A stretch of DNA of 64,000 bases from Armatimonadota bacterium. Its GTDB lineage: Bacteria; Armatimonadota; Fimbriimonadia; Fimbriimonadales; Fimbriimonadaceae. Below, piece by piece: positions 8,218-15,484 of this stretch; within the stretch, counting starts at the first letter, position 1; the number at the start of each line of letters is the position of its first letter. The stretch is from the NCBI GenBank assembly GCA_020161505.1, contig JAIUNY010000005.1:72003-136002 (forward strand), given 5' to 3'. The notes beneath the pieces were generated by a model, which did no database searches, was not told where the DNA came from, and was given only the letters and a program-made list of their open reading frames with translations. The position numbers and the translations under genes were made by a program.

Positions 8218-9220
8218 TTCATCGACTTCAAGCGTTCGCACCAGCAGTGGGGATCGCGCAACCAAACTCACCGGTCGCGCGATTCTTTTGCGCTTGCTCT
8301 ACAGCTTGTTCAGCCTGATCTTCATTTCGTTCATCACCTTCATGGCGGATGAGATCGCTCCGGGTGATGCGGCGACGATCCGTGCCGGGGATAAGGTCAC
8401 GGCGGAGCAGGTGCAGCGGATTCGCCGGGAAATGGGTCTGGATCGGCCCTGGCCGGTTCGGTATGTCGAGTTCATGGGGAATGCGGCGCGGCTCGATTTC
8501 GGGGTGAGCGCGGTGGGGATTCAGGAGCCGATCAACAAGAGGCTCGCGGCGACGATTCCTGTGACCATGCGGATTGCCGTGCTGGCGATTCTCCTTGCGA
8601 GTATTGTCGGGATCACGCTCGGGACAATTGCGGCGATCCGGGAGAATAGGGCGGCGGATCGGGCGATATTGAGCCTGAGTACGCTCGGGGTCACGATTCC
8701 GAACTATGTGTTGCTCCCTGTTCTGGTCTATCTGTTTGCCGTGCAGTGGGATCAGCTCCCTGCGACTTGGCAGCCCGATGGGCGTCGGGTGGCGGGGGAT
8801 ATCTACTATCTCATCATCCCAGTGGTGGTGCTGTCACTTCGTCCGATGGCGACGCTCACGCGCCTCATGCGGGCAAGCATGGTGGAAACGCTGGGTCAGG
8901 AATACGTTCGGCTGGCGGTTGCGAAAGGCGTGCCACGGATTCAGCTTTACTTCAAGCACTGCCTCCGCAACGCCATCATTCCGGTGCTCACCGCGATTGG
9001 GACGAGCTTTGGCTATCTGCTCACGGGATCGTTTGTGGTCGAGAACGCCTACACGATTCCCGGAATTGGGCGAGAGACGATCACCGCGATCACCCAGCGG
9101 GATACGCCGATGATTCTCGCGGCAACCCTGGTGACGGGCGCGATGTTTGTCGCGGTGAATCTTATCGTCGACTTACTTTTGCCGCTGATTGATCCACGGA
9201 TCAGGGAGTCGCAAGTATGA
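8210..9220 (+). CDS. ABC transporter permease, dipeptide/oligopeptide (DppB) type
   Basis: 336 residues from GTG, overlapping the cyclophilin stop by 8 bases. An N-terminal membrane segment (about 25-48) and a periplasmic loop ending RREMGLDRPWPVRYVEFM are typical of DppB/OppB. The transmembrane permease domain (about 115-325) includes the EAA-like cytoplasmic loop (ETLGQEYVRLAVAKGVP) and the C-terminal FVVENAYTIPGIGRET. It would pair with the next gene as inner-membrane channel subunits for a peptide, nickel or sugar importer. No binding protein or ATPase gene lies nearby, so the complex must be completed from elsewhere. Substrate unknown. Confidence 0.9.
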   Translation: MADSSTSSVRTSSGDRATKLTGRAILLRLLYSLFSLIFISFITFMADEIAPGDAATIRAGDKVTAEQVQRIRREMGLDRPWPVRYVEFMGNAARLDFGVSAVGIQEPINKRLAATIPVTMRIAVLAILLASIVGITLGTIAAIRENRAADRAILSLSTLGVTIPNYVLLPVLVYLFAVQWDQLPATWQPDGRRVAGDIYYLIIPVVVLSLRPMATLTRLMRASMVETLGQEYVRLAVAKGVPRIQLYFKHCLRNAIIPVLTAIGTSFGYLLTGSFVVENAYTIPGIGRETITAITQRDTPMILAATLVTGAMFVAVNLIVDLLLPLIDPRIRESQV

Positions 9221-10062
9221 TCGCGGCGGCGGGGAAGGTCGCTAGGACGCGGACGCGCGGGAACGGTTTGTTCTGGTGCGGCGTGGGGTACCTGGTGCTG
9301 CTGGTTTTGTTTGCGATCTTCGGCCCATCGCTGAAGCATCCGTATGATGTGACGGTGGGCGCGCCATTCCTCCCCCCAAGCGGTCAGTTCTGGCTGGGAA
9401 CCGATGAGATTGGGCGCGATATCTTTTCTCGGCTGGCCTACGGGGCGCGGCTTTCGCTGCTCATTGGCGTGGTGGTGCAGGTCATCGCGGTGGCGGTCGG
9501 GATTCTGGTGGGAGTTCTGAGCGTGTTCGGGCCGAAGTGGGTGAGCATTCCCCTGCAGCGGTTCACCGACGGCATGTTTGCTTTCCCTGATTTGCTCCTC
9601 GCGATCATGATCGTCGGGGTTTTCAGCATGGGGGTCGGGCCGGTGATTCTTGGTTTGGCGGTCGGGGCATGGCCTCCGGTGGCGCGTTTGGTGAAGAATC
9701 AGGTGGCAAGCCTCAAGGATCGCGAGTTTGTGACGGCGAGTCGCGCGATGGGGGCTTCGACGTTCTATCTCGTGATCCGGCACATTTTGCCTCACCTCTG
9801 GGGAGTTCTCCTTGCGGTGATGATGGTGGATGTCGCGGCGACAATTCTCGCCGAATCGACACTGAGCTTCTTGGGAATTGGCGTTCAGCCGCCCGAGCCG
9901 AGTTGGGGTCAGATGATTCAGGTGGGGAACCTGAACAAGAACTCGTATCCGCTTCTGTTGCTCTGGCCGTGTCTGATTCTCTCGCTGACGATCTTTGCCC
10001 TGAACTTTGTCGGCGATGGCCTGAGAGCGATGGCGGATCCGAAGAAGTCGGGAACGCACTAG
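9217..10062 (+). CDS. ABC transporter permease, DppC type
   Basis: 281 residues, ATG overlapping the previous stop (ATGA). The N-terminal membrane segment is at about 20-42. The periplasmic motif LGTDEIGRDIFSRLAYGARLS is diagnostic of the DppC/OppC subfamily. Five more membrane segments follow, as does the cytoplasmic loop DREFVTASRAMGAS that contacts the ATPase, then LGIGVQPPEPSWGQMI. It forms the heterodimeric channel with the product of the preceding gene. A gap of 41 bases and a new -10 box separate it from the phosphatase gene, so the operon probably ends here. Confidence 0.92.
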   Translation: MIAAAGKVARTRTRGNGLFWCGVGYLVLLVLFAIFGPSLKHPYDVTVGAPFLPPSGQFWLGTDEIGRDIFSRLAYGARLSLLIGVVVQVIAVAVGILVGVLSVFGPKWVSIPLQRFTDGMFAFPDLLLAIMIVGVFSMGVGPVILGLAVGAWPPVARLVKNQVASLKDREFVTASRAMGASTFYLVIRHILPHLWGVLLAVMMVDVAATILAESTLSFLGIGVQPPEPSWGQMIQVGNLNKNSYPLLLLWPCLILSLTIFALNFVGDGLRAMADPKKSGTH

Positions 10063-10091
10063 TCTTGGGCAAATGTTAATGCCAGTCTCAG

Positions 10092-10097
10092 TAGAAT
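10092..10097 (+). promoter_or_regulatory. -10 box of the alkaline phosphatase gene
   Basis: TAGAAT lies exactly 6 bases before the ATG, with no Shine-Dalgarno sequence apart from AGAGGC in the spacer. Transcription would begin at or next to the start codon. The 13-mer GTAGAATAGAGGC recurs before the DUF433 gene (11616-11628). Confidence 0.55.
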
Positions 10098-10103
10098 AGA
10101 GGC

Positions 10104-11585
10104 ATGGCAGATCGCATTTCTCGTCGTGGTCTTTTGGGTACCGCCGTTGCGGGCGCGGTGAGTGCGCCGCTCCTCGGTCGGGCCTCGATTCCGAGTGCCC
10201 CAAAGAAGCCGAAGAACATCATTCTGATGGTGAGCGACGGGATGATGCCGAGTGTTCCGGTGATGGCGAATCAGTATTCGGAACTCGTTCTCGGCAAGAA
10301 ATCGGTCTGGGCGCAGCTCAAGCGGGCGGATGATGCGGTTCACGGCCTGATGGATCCGCGGATACTCGAGGGCTTTGTCCCGGATTCTGCGGCGGCCGCC
10401 AGCTCATGGGGAAGCGGGACGCACATTCTCAACGGCTACGTGAACGCTTTCCCCGATGGAACCTTCTTGACGCCAATCTGCCGCTTGTTCCGTCAAGCCG
10501 GGATGAAAACCGGTCTCGTGACCACCGCGAGCGCCACCCACGCGACTCCGGCGGGCTTTGCCGCCTACACGATCAGCCGGCGTGGCGAAGAAGAGATTGC
10601 GGTTTGCTATCTGAACGAGGAAGTCGATGTCGTGATGGGCGGCGGCTCGAAGTTCTTCGATGCCTCGGCTCGGTCGGATAAGCGCGATGTTTCGGGTGAT
10701 TTTGCGAAGAAGGGCTATGCGGTGGCCCGTTCGACGAAGGCTCTGAAGGCGGCGAAGGGCCGAGTTCTCGGGCTGTTTGCCGAGAATCAGACTCCGTACG
10801 AGGTGGATCGGGTGAATACCCCGGCTCTGGAGGAGCAGATGCCGAGTCTGCGCGAGATGTCGGTCGAGGCTCTGCGTTTGCTCAAGGGCAGTAAGGAAGG
10901 ATTCTTCCTGATGATCGAGGGGGCCCGGGTGGATCATGCCGCTCACAATAACGACGCGGCAGCGATTGTCGGCGATCAGCTCGCCTTTGAAAGCGCAGTG
11001 GAGGCGGTGTTGGAGTTTGCCCGCAATAATGGCGAGACTCTGGTGGTGGTCACCAGCGACCACGGATGCGGCGGCCCGACGCTGAACTATCAGCTCTTCC
11101 CGGGGAAAGACACCGGACTCTACCTGCTGCCAAAGAGCACGATGAGCTTCGAGGTTTTGTTGCCCTTGCTCAAGGACATCACCAACCCGGATGATTACAT
11201 CGCGAAGGTGACGGAGCACACAGGAGTCACTTTGACGGCCGAGCAGGCGAAGTTTGTGATTCGCAATCGAGACGAGAAGATTCTGGACGGGGTGACCCAG
11301 TACAGCTACCAATATGCCGGCCTGGGCATGGTGATGAGTCGGCACTGGAATGTCGGATGGACGGGCACGAGCCACAACGGGGACTACACATGGATCTCGG
11401 CGGTGGGGCCGGGCAAGGAGCAGTTCGAAGGGATCGTGCTGAACCGGACATTCTTCGAGAAGTTCCTGGCGTTCAAGGGTCTGAAGTTCGTGAACCCGTC
11501 GATCTCGGTGGAGGAGGCGTATCGTCAGAGGGAAGCGGCGAAGACGTCAGCCTGGATGGTCGGTGAAGAGATGGTCGGGTTGTAA
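10104..11585 (+). CDS. Tat-exported alkaline phosphatase
   Basis: 493 residues. The N-terminus has a twin-arginine signal (SRRGLLG, residues 6-12, then a short hydrophobic stretch). Active-site features follow the PhoA superfamily: first metal Asp in MVSDGMM; nucleophile Ser95 in VPDSAAAASSW; metal ligands in MIEGARVDHAAHNND; VVTSDHGCGG; and a late His in GTSHNGD. It would hydrolyse phosphate monoesters outside the cytoplasm in a Zn/Mg-dependent reaction. The gene stands alone, with no visible Pho box, and starts 6 bases after a TAGAAT box. No phosphate transporter genes are adjacent. Confidence 0.92.
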   Translation: MADRISRRGLLGTAVAGAVSAPLLGRASIPSAPKKPKNIILMVSDGMMPSVPVMANQYSELVLGKKSVWAQLKRADDAVHGLMDPRILEGFVPDSAAAASSWGSGTHILNGYVNAFPDGTFLTPICRLFRQAGMKTGLVTTASATHATPAGFAAYTISRRGEEEIAVCYLNEEVDVVMGGGSKFFDASARSDKRDVSGDFAKKGYAVARSTKALKAAKGRVLGLFAENQTPYEVDRVNTPALEEQMPSLREMSVEALRLLKGSKEGFFLMIEGARVDHAAHNNDAAAIVGDQLAFESAVEAVLEFARNNGETLVVVTSDHGCGGPTLNYQLFPGKDTGLYLLPKSTMSFEVLLPLLKDITNPDDYIAKVTEHTGVTLTAEQAKFVIRNRDEKILDGVTQYSYQYAGLGMVMSRHWNVGWTGTSHNGDYTWISAVGPGKEQFEGIVLNRTFFEKFLAFKGLKFVNPSISVEEAYRQREAAKTSAWMVGEEMVGL

Positions 11586-11636
11586 GCCCGCTTTTCGATT
11601 TGCTTGGGCGGTGACGTAGAATAGAGGCGGTAGAAA

Positions 11637-11879
11637 ATGGTTATCCCGACAGGCTTAGAGTCAATCTTGCGCATTGACCCAGACATCATGCACGGCAAAC
11701 TCTGTTTCGCCGGAACCCGGGTTCCCCTATCAATCTTTCTCGATAACTTGGCAGAAGGGATGGGGATTGACGAGTTTTTGGAGAACTATCCGAGCGTGAC
11801 CCGAGAACAAGTCCAGGCGGTGGTGACTTGGGGGAATGGGATCTTACGCGAAGCTGCTGGCTTAGACCGGGCTGGCTGA
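11637..11879 (+). CDS. DUF433 protein, putative antitoxin
   Basis: 80 residues. DUF433 is a winged-helix-like family, recognised here by RIDPDIMHGKLCFAGTRVP followed by LAEGMGIDEFLENYPSVTREQV. Such proteins are usually encoded directly before a DUF5615 PIN-like protein and are thought to act as antitoxins and DNA binders. The TGA stop overlaps the next ATG (TGATG... arrangement), so the pair is coupled. GAGGCGG about 8-14 bases upstream can serve as a Shine-Dalgarno sequence; a TAGAAT box lies 14 bases upstream. Confidence 0.85.
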   Translation: MVIPTGLESILRIDPDIMHGKLCFAGTRVPLSIFLDNLAEGMGIDEFLENYPSVTREQVQAVVTWGNGILREAAGLDRAG

Positions 11880-12226
11880 TGAGAATTCTTCTTGACGAGA
11901 ACTTTCCCCTTCCTCTGAGGAAAGAATTTCATGGACACGACTGTGACCATGTGATTCTTCTTGGCTGGGCAGGAACCAAGAACGGCGAACTGCTGGCAAG
12001 GGCGGAGGAGGAGGGCTACCAGGTGCTCATCACCTTCGATGAGGGAATCCCACAAGATCACGATATTTCTCGCCGCAGGCTAGCAGTTTATGTCGTTCAA
12101 CCGGAGGGGCAGGGTGTCGCGAACACACGCGCGCTGGTCGACCAGATTTTGCTTGCACTCGTATCCTGTCAACCTGGGGATGGACGCGTCTTCACAAATC
12201 GGAAGAAGCTGCGGCAACAAGAGTGA
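11879..12226 (+). CDS. DUF5615 PIN-like protein, putative toxin
   Basis: 115 residues from the ATG at 11879, which shares its A with the antitoxin stop; a longer upstream reading is rejected because it lies inside the partner gene. The start MRILLDENFPLPL, the central GTKNGELLARAEEEGYQVLITFDEGIPQ and a later hydrophobic stretch match DUF5615, a PIN-domain relative with acidic residues (Asp7, Glu8, the Asp of TFDEG) placed for metal binding. It probably acts as a ribonuclease toxin in a VapBC-like pair. Activity is inferred from family and context only. Confidence 0.82.
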   Translation: MRILLDENFPLPLRKEFHGHDCDHVILLGWAGTKNGELLARAEEEGYQVLITFDEGIPQDHDISRRRLAVYVVQPEGQGVANTRALVDQILLALVSCQPGDGRVFTNRKKLRQQE

Positions 12227-12238
12227 TCACTTTTCCAC

Positions 12239-12664
12239 TCAGTTGAAGGGCTTCCGAGCGTGCTTCAGGGCGAATGACCAGAAGGCGGGCCACCAGATGA
12301 GGTCGTTGAAGAGGAACACCCAGGCGAAGCCGAGGGGGAGTTCGCCGGTCAGGTATCCGTACACAAACCCGATTGGTCCGAAGGTTTTGCCGAGGAGTCC
12401 GATCCAGACGAAGTTGCCATACCGCTCCGGGTCTTTGGCGATGAAATAGTAGCCCAGCGCATACACCGCGACCATCATGCCGACGCCTTGGAACACGCTG
12501 GGGTAGTTAAGCGGATTCATGCCAGAGAGCTCAAAAACCAGGCTCGGGAAGAGAATCGCGAGCCCGCCCCAGATCGCGTTGTAAGCCGCCGCGGCATAGA
12601 ACCAAGGTCGGTAGGCGCGGTAAGGATCGGCAGAAACGTGGGCAGTTGTCTCGCGAAGGGCCAT
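12239..12664 (-). CDS. Small four-helix membrane protein, unknown
   Basis: 141 residues. Four membrane segments are visible at about 21-40, 56-76, 83-103 and 112-132, with many aromatic residues. I recognise no named family; the overall pattern resembles small DoxX/DUF4345-like membrane proteins but lacks clear motifs. It is transcribed divergently from the gene at 12692. Both share a palindromic -10 region at 12675-12681, 11 bases from each start codon. The 3' end is 12 bases from the toxin gene end (convergent). Confidence 0.7.
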   Translation of the reverse strand: MALRETTAHVSADPYRAYRPWFYAAAAYNAIWGGLAILFPSLVFELSGMNPLNYPSVFQGVGMMVAVYALGYYFIAKDPERYGNFVWIGLLGKTFGPIGFVYGYLTGELPLGFAWVFLFNDLIWWPAFWSFALKHARKPFN

Positions 12665-12674
12665 CGAGATGGTC

Positions 12675-12681
12675 TACGATA
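12675..12681. promoter_or_regulatory. Shared bidirectional -10 element
   Basis: TACGATA reads TACGAT on the plus strand and TATCGT on the minus strand, both TAnnnT boxes. Each is 11 bases from its ATG (12692 plus, 12664 minus). The exact symmetry suggests one opened region serving two divergent genes. Confidence 0.45.
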
Positions 12682-12691
12682 GGGAAGAGCA

Positions 12692-13336
12692 ATGATTCCC
12701 GAGCGTCCTACTCCCGAACGGCCTCAGGTGGCGTGGTCTCGATCCAAAAATGGTCTGGAAACTCCACTGAGCGGGCGTATTTGGCGCGAGACGCGACTGA
12801 TTTTCGCCCCTCCGACGTGGTACGACATCCTCACCATCGGGTGCTTGGTGTTTGGGGCCGTGGTGTTTTTCTTGAGCTTCACGAGCACGGTGATCGGAGG
12901 CTTCGGGCCATGGATTTTCATCTGGCTTGGTCCGGTGGTCTTCCTCGCCGGGCTGTGGGGTCAGCTGAGCAGCGAGCGGATGACCTGCGATCTGAGAGGG
13001 CGACGGTACACGCGCCGAGAGGGTCAGGGGGTATTCAAAAGGTTCGCAGCCGGGGGGCTGGATGAGCTCGATGCGCTGGTGCTGATGGCAGAACTCGGGC
13101 CTTCGGTGCTTGGGGCTGGGGCGACGGTGACCTACCGGCTCGTTCTGCATTGGAAGGGAAATCGGATGCCGCTCCTGATTGTCGAGCAGGGCACCTATTC
13201 GATCATGCACGGCTCTCCGATCAATTCCTCGGCCGGGAAGCTGGCGCAACAGGGCGCTCTCTATGCACGCCTGCTGCAGATTCCGTTTTACGACAATTCT
13301 TACTATCATTCACCCGAACCTCTGCGGGCGGTGTGA
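12692..13336 (+). CDS. Membrane protein of unknown function
   Basis: 214 residues. A Pro/Arg-rich cytoplasmic head (1-45) is followed by two closely spaced membrane segments (about 48-70 and 73-92). A soluble tail of about 120 residues has beta-strand character (MTCDLRGRRYTRREGQG, VTYRLVLHWKGNRMPLL). The layout, two helices then a conserved beta domain, resembles small PH-like membrane proteins, but I cannot name a family. It ends 34 bases before a 53-residue gene on the same strand. Confidence 0.7.
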   Translation: MIPERPTPERPQVAWSRSKNGLETPLSGRIWRETRLIFAPPTWYDILTIGCLVFGAVVFFLSFTSTVIGGFGPWIFIWLGPVVFLAGLWGQLSSERMTCDLRGRRYTRREGQGVFKRFAAGGLDELDALVLMAELGPSVLGAGATVTYRLVLHWKGNRMPLLIVEQGTYSIMHGSPINSSAGKLAQQGALYARLLQIPFYDNSYYHSPEPLRAV

Positions 13337-13370
13337 AACCGGCGGGGGCGGTTGCGAGTAAACTGGAATC

Positions 13371-13532
13371 GTGAAAGGTTTAGGATTCCTGCTTGTCGGC
13401 GTTGCGGCGGGATTTGTTCTCGCGAATGTGCTCCGCAAGGCTCAGGAGGAGCGCGATCGAGATGCGGATTCGCTGGCAGAGTCGATTGATCGTCAGCTGG
13501 GCAGTCTGGAGAATCAGCTCGCGCAGGCATAG
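13371..13532 (+). CDS. Small membrane-anchored coiled-coil protein (53 aa)
   Basis: A short gene, GTG to TAG. Residues 5-20 form a hydrophobic anchor (LGFLLVGVAAGFVLAN). The remainder is charged and helical (RKAQEERDRDADSLAESIDRQLG), a likely short coiled coil or amphipathic helix on the cytoplasmic face. The -10 box TAAACT (13359-13364) lies exactly 6 bases before the GTG, with no Shine-Dalgarno sequence. A run of seven T follows the stop at once. Codon use and the anchor-plus-helix organisation support a real gene; function unknown. Confidence 0.62.
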   Translation: MKGLGFLLVGVAAGFVLANVLRKAQEERDRDADSLAESIDRQLGSLENQLAQA

Positions 13533-13580
13533 TTTTTTTGTGCTCTCGGATCCCGATTCCTTTAGGCTCGGGTGGTTTTC

Positions 13581-13638
13581 CGCCCCTCCCGGCCTTTGGC
13601 CACCCTCCCCGAGGCAAGCTCGGAGAGGGCGAGTCCAA
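13581..13638. repeat. 58-bp intergenic repeat, copy 1
   Basis: Identical to 13735-13792 except for one base. It contains GGCC-TTT-GGCC and an 11-bp hairpin with one mismatch (CCCTCCCCGAG-GCAAG-CTCGGAGAGGG). Both copies lie in the 279-base gene-free stretch 13533-13811. Confidence 0.85.
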
Positions 13639-13734
13639 TACTTTGGCGCACGGTTCATGGCGTGGCATCTCCGGAGTTCTGTTGCCTCTCTCCGCTTTGG
13701 CTACTTCGGCTAATTTTGTGAGAAGGCGGGGTGC

Positions 13735-13792
13735 CGCCCCTCCCGGCCTTTGGCCACCCTCCCCGAGGCAAGCTCGGAGAGGGCAAGTCCAA
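13735..13792. repeat. 58-bp intergenic repeat, copy 2
   Basis: Direct repeat of 13581-13638, 154 bases further on, with G to A near the right end. It ends 20 bases before the stop of the ExoD-like gene, so its hairpin could act as that gene's 3' terminator-like structure. Confidence 0.85.
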
Positions 13793-13811
13793 GACGCTCA
13801 CGCGGGGTCTT

Positions 13812-14513
13812 TTAAAACACTGTATGAATGATGGGAATGGGGTCGAGCCAGAGGTGGCCGGAGCCTTTGATCATCTTCGTGAACATCTCGACCCCCTGCG
13901 GGCCGTAGGTGATGATGAAATAGAGAGCGACGACGGCCAGGGCAATTCCGGCGAAAGCGATGGCGAGGCCCCCGAAGCCAAAGAGGCCGTCCTCCTCCAG
14001 CATTCCGAGCCCAATCAGCAGAACCGCGATTCCCGCTACCGAGTTGATCACGGGCAGCGGAATCGCGATGGCAAGCCCGCTGATGACGAGGATCGGAGCC
14101 ACGAACCAGCGAAACGGCACATGGTGGTAGAGCCAGGAAAATCGAGGGTGGAGGAAGCGCTCCAGCTTCTTCAGAAGCTTGGCGGTGGCGTTCAACATCG
14201 CCCTCATTGACTTGCCAATCTTCTTGCTAAGAACCCACTGGGGCAGCCACGGCTCATCGCGGCCGAACACCATTTGCAGCGAGAGGAGGGCGATGAGGAT
14301 GCCGAAAGGCGTCGCGACACCGGAGGTGCCGGGGACGGCGGGCGGGATCGCGAGGATGACAAGAAGGAACCCAAATCCACGGTGCTGAATCTGGTGGAAG
14401 AGGTCGTGCATCGTCGCTTCTTCGCCGATCTTGGCGAAGACATCGAGGATTTCTTGGGAGAGCGGGAGCGGTTCCGCCTCGTGCCCTTCCGTGGGTGGGG
14501 TGACCTCTGTCAT
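13812..14513 (-). CDS. ExoD-family exopolysaccharide-synthesis membrane protein
   Basis: 233 residues from the ATG at 14513; a TTG 54 bases upstream would add 18 residues, but a TACAAT box 10 bases before the ATG argues for the shorter form. ExoD features: an N-terminal helix (LSQEILDVFAKIGEEATMHD), HRGFGFLLVILAIPPAVP, FGRDEPWLPQWVL, a basic loop (KLLKKLERFLHPR), then paired hydrophobic segments ending LLIGLGMLEEDGLFGF. ExoD proteins affect exopolysaccharide production and alkali tolerance in rhizobia by an unknown mechanism. Five or six membrane segments are visible. It is monocistronic. Confidence 0.85.
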   Translation of the reverse strand: MTEVTPPTEGHEAEPLPLSQEILDVFAKIGEEATMHDLFHQIQHRGFGFLLVILAIPPAVPGTSGVATPFGILIALLSLQMVFGRDEPWLPQWVLSKKIGKSMRAMLNATAKLLKKLERFLHPRFSWLYHHVPFRWFVAPILVISGLAIAIPLPVINSVAGIAVLLIGLGMLEEDGLFGFGGLAIAFAGIALAVVALYFIITYGPQGVEMFTKMIKGSGHLWLDPIPIIHTVF

Positions 14514-14627
14514 TCGTGGGGAGATTGTATCTTCCAAGCGTCGTGACCTCCCGGGAAGTTTTGGCAAAGAATCGACCCGAGAGCAGGTGTCTCGGGCCGA
14601 TTTCCTAGTTGTATCAGAGTGGTGAGG

Positions 14628-15239
14628 CTACGCCTTCTTGCGTCGTCGGGCGGCGAGGGCACCGAGAGCGAGAAGGGTCATCGTGGCTGGCTCCGGCACG
14701 GCCTCGATGTCGTCGATGAAGGTGTTGCCGTTGCCCGCATTGGCGGGGTCGGAATAGAACTTCAGGAGATCGCTGCCAACCACACCGGTGAAGACCTCAG
14801 AATACTGCGCCCAGGTTCCGGTGATGTTCACCGTGCGAACGTCCGTGCCGAGGGCCAGGTTGACGATGTTGTTCAGTCCGCCGGTGCCCTTCGCCCAGAA
14901 GCTGACGGTGTAGGTTCCGCCGGCGGTGGTGGCGAGGGTTTGCTCGACGCCACCGGGGCCAGGGGTTCCAACCAGGTCGAGGGCGGCGAGTCCGGAGTTG
15001 ACATCCACGCCGACACCGCTTTCGACGATATCAACGCTGGTTGCGCTGATCGTCCAGTCGTTGATGCCGAGGTTGGCGCCAGGGAAGACATAGTAATTTC
15101 CACCGGAATAGGTTCCGCTGGAGGTAGCCATGCTGGTGGTGTAGCTTTCAAAGCCACCGTTGGTGACGAGATTTGCCGAGGCGACGCCCGCGCAGACCAG
15201 AAGGACTGACGACGCCACCACGAAACGGGTGATCTTCAT
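14628..15239 (-). CDS. PEP-CTERM sorted exported protein
   Basis: 203 residues from the ATG at 15239, preceded by GAGAGGAG. A signal peptide (1-23, ending AGVASA) precedes a beta-rich domain starting LVTNGGFE, typical of choice-of-anchor C/DUF642-like carbohydrate-associated domains. The C-terminus has VPEPATM, a hydrophobic helix and an RRRKK tail: the PEP-CTERM signal handled by an exosortase. The protein should be delivered to the outer surface or exopolysaccharide matrix. The leader contains a 6-bp hairpin overlapping the Shine-Dalgarno sequence. No exosortase gene is in the window. Confidence 0.88.
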   Translation of the reverse strand: MKITRFVVASSVLLVCAGVASANLVTNGGFESYTTSMATSSGTYSGGNYYVFPGANLGINDWTISATSVDIVESGVGVDVNSGLAALDLVGTPGPGGVEQTLATTAGGTYTVSFWAKGTGGLNNIVNLALGTDVRTVNITGTWAQYSEVFTGVVGSDLLKFYSDPANAGNGNTFIDDIEAVPEPATMTLLALGALAARRRKKA

Positions 15240-15250
15240 GTATGTGCTCC

Positions 15251-15265
15251 TCTCAAATGTTGAGA
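15251..15265 (-). promoter_or_regulatory. Leader hairpin overlapping the Shine-Dalgarno sequence of a PEP-CTERM gene
   Basis: On the minus strand TCTCAA-CAT-TTGAGA forms a perfect 6-bp stem whose 3' arm is the start of TTGAGAGGAG, the ribosome-binding site. A related element precedes the second PEP-CTERM gene at 25177-25194. Confidence 0.5.
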
Positions 15266-15357
15266 AATGCCCGCGCCAATGCGCTGACGACTCCATGATA
15301 CAGGAATTCACGGGGAGGTGGGGGTTTCTGGGCCGGTATTTGTACGGGACATTGCGT

Positions 15358-15471
15358 TAAGAATTTCTTATATGCTCAGCCGCCTGTTCGGGTATCCCGT
15401 GGTGGGGAAAGCACTTAAGAAAGTAGTCCCAGGGTGAAACGTGCGAGTTGCTCTGATACGTTACTTAAGTG
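15358..15471 (+). promoter_or_regulatory. Upstream region of clpB with palindromic elements
   Basis: TAAGAA-T-TTCTTA (15358-15370) is a 13-base perfect palindrome. CACTTAAG (15412-15419) and CTTAAGTG (15464-15471) form a second inverted pair. No CIRCE element (TTAGCACTC-N9-GAGTGCTAA) is present. These could be regulator sites for the chaperone gene. Confidence 0.35.
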
Positions 15472-15484
15472 TAGGTGACTCAAG

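Noticed and set aside
13538-13831. 97-codon frame spanning both 58-bp repeats
   Set aside because: It owes its coding look to the repeat; no ribosome-binding site, and the two copies give no sensible protein.
15240-15484. CIRCE/HrcA element upstream of clpB
   Set aside because: No TTAGCACTC-N9-GAGTGCTAA; only other palindromes.
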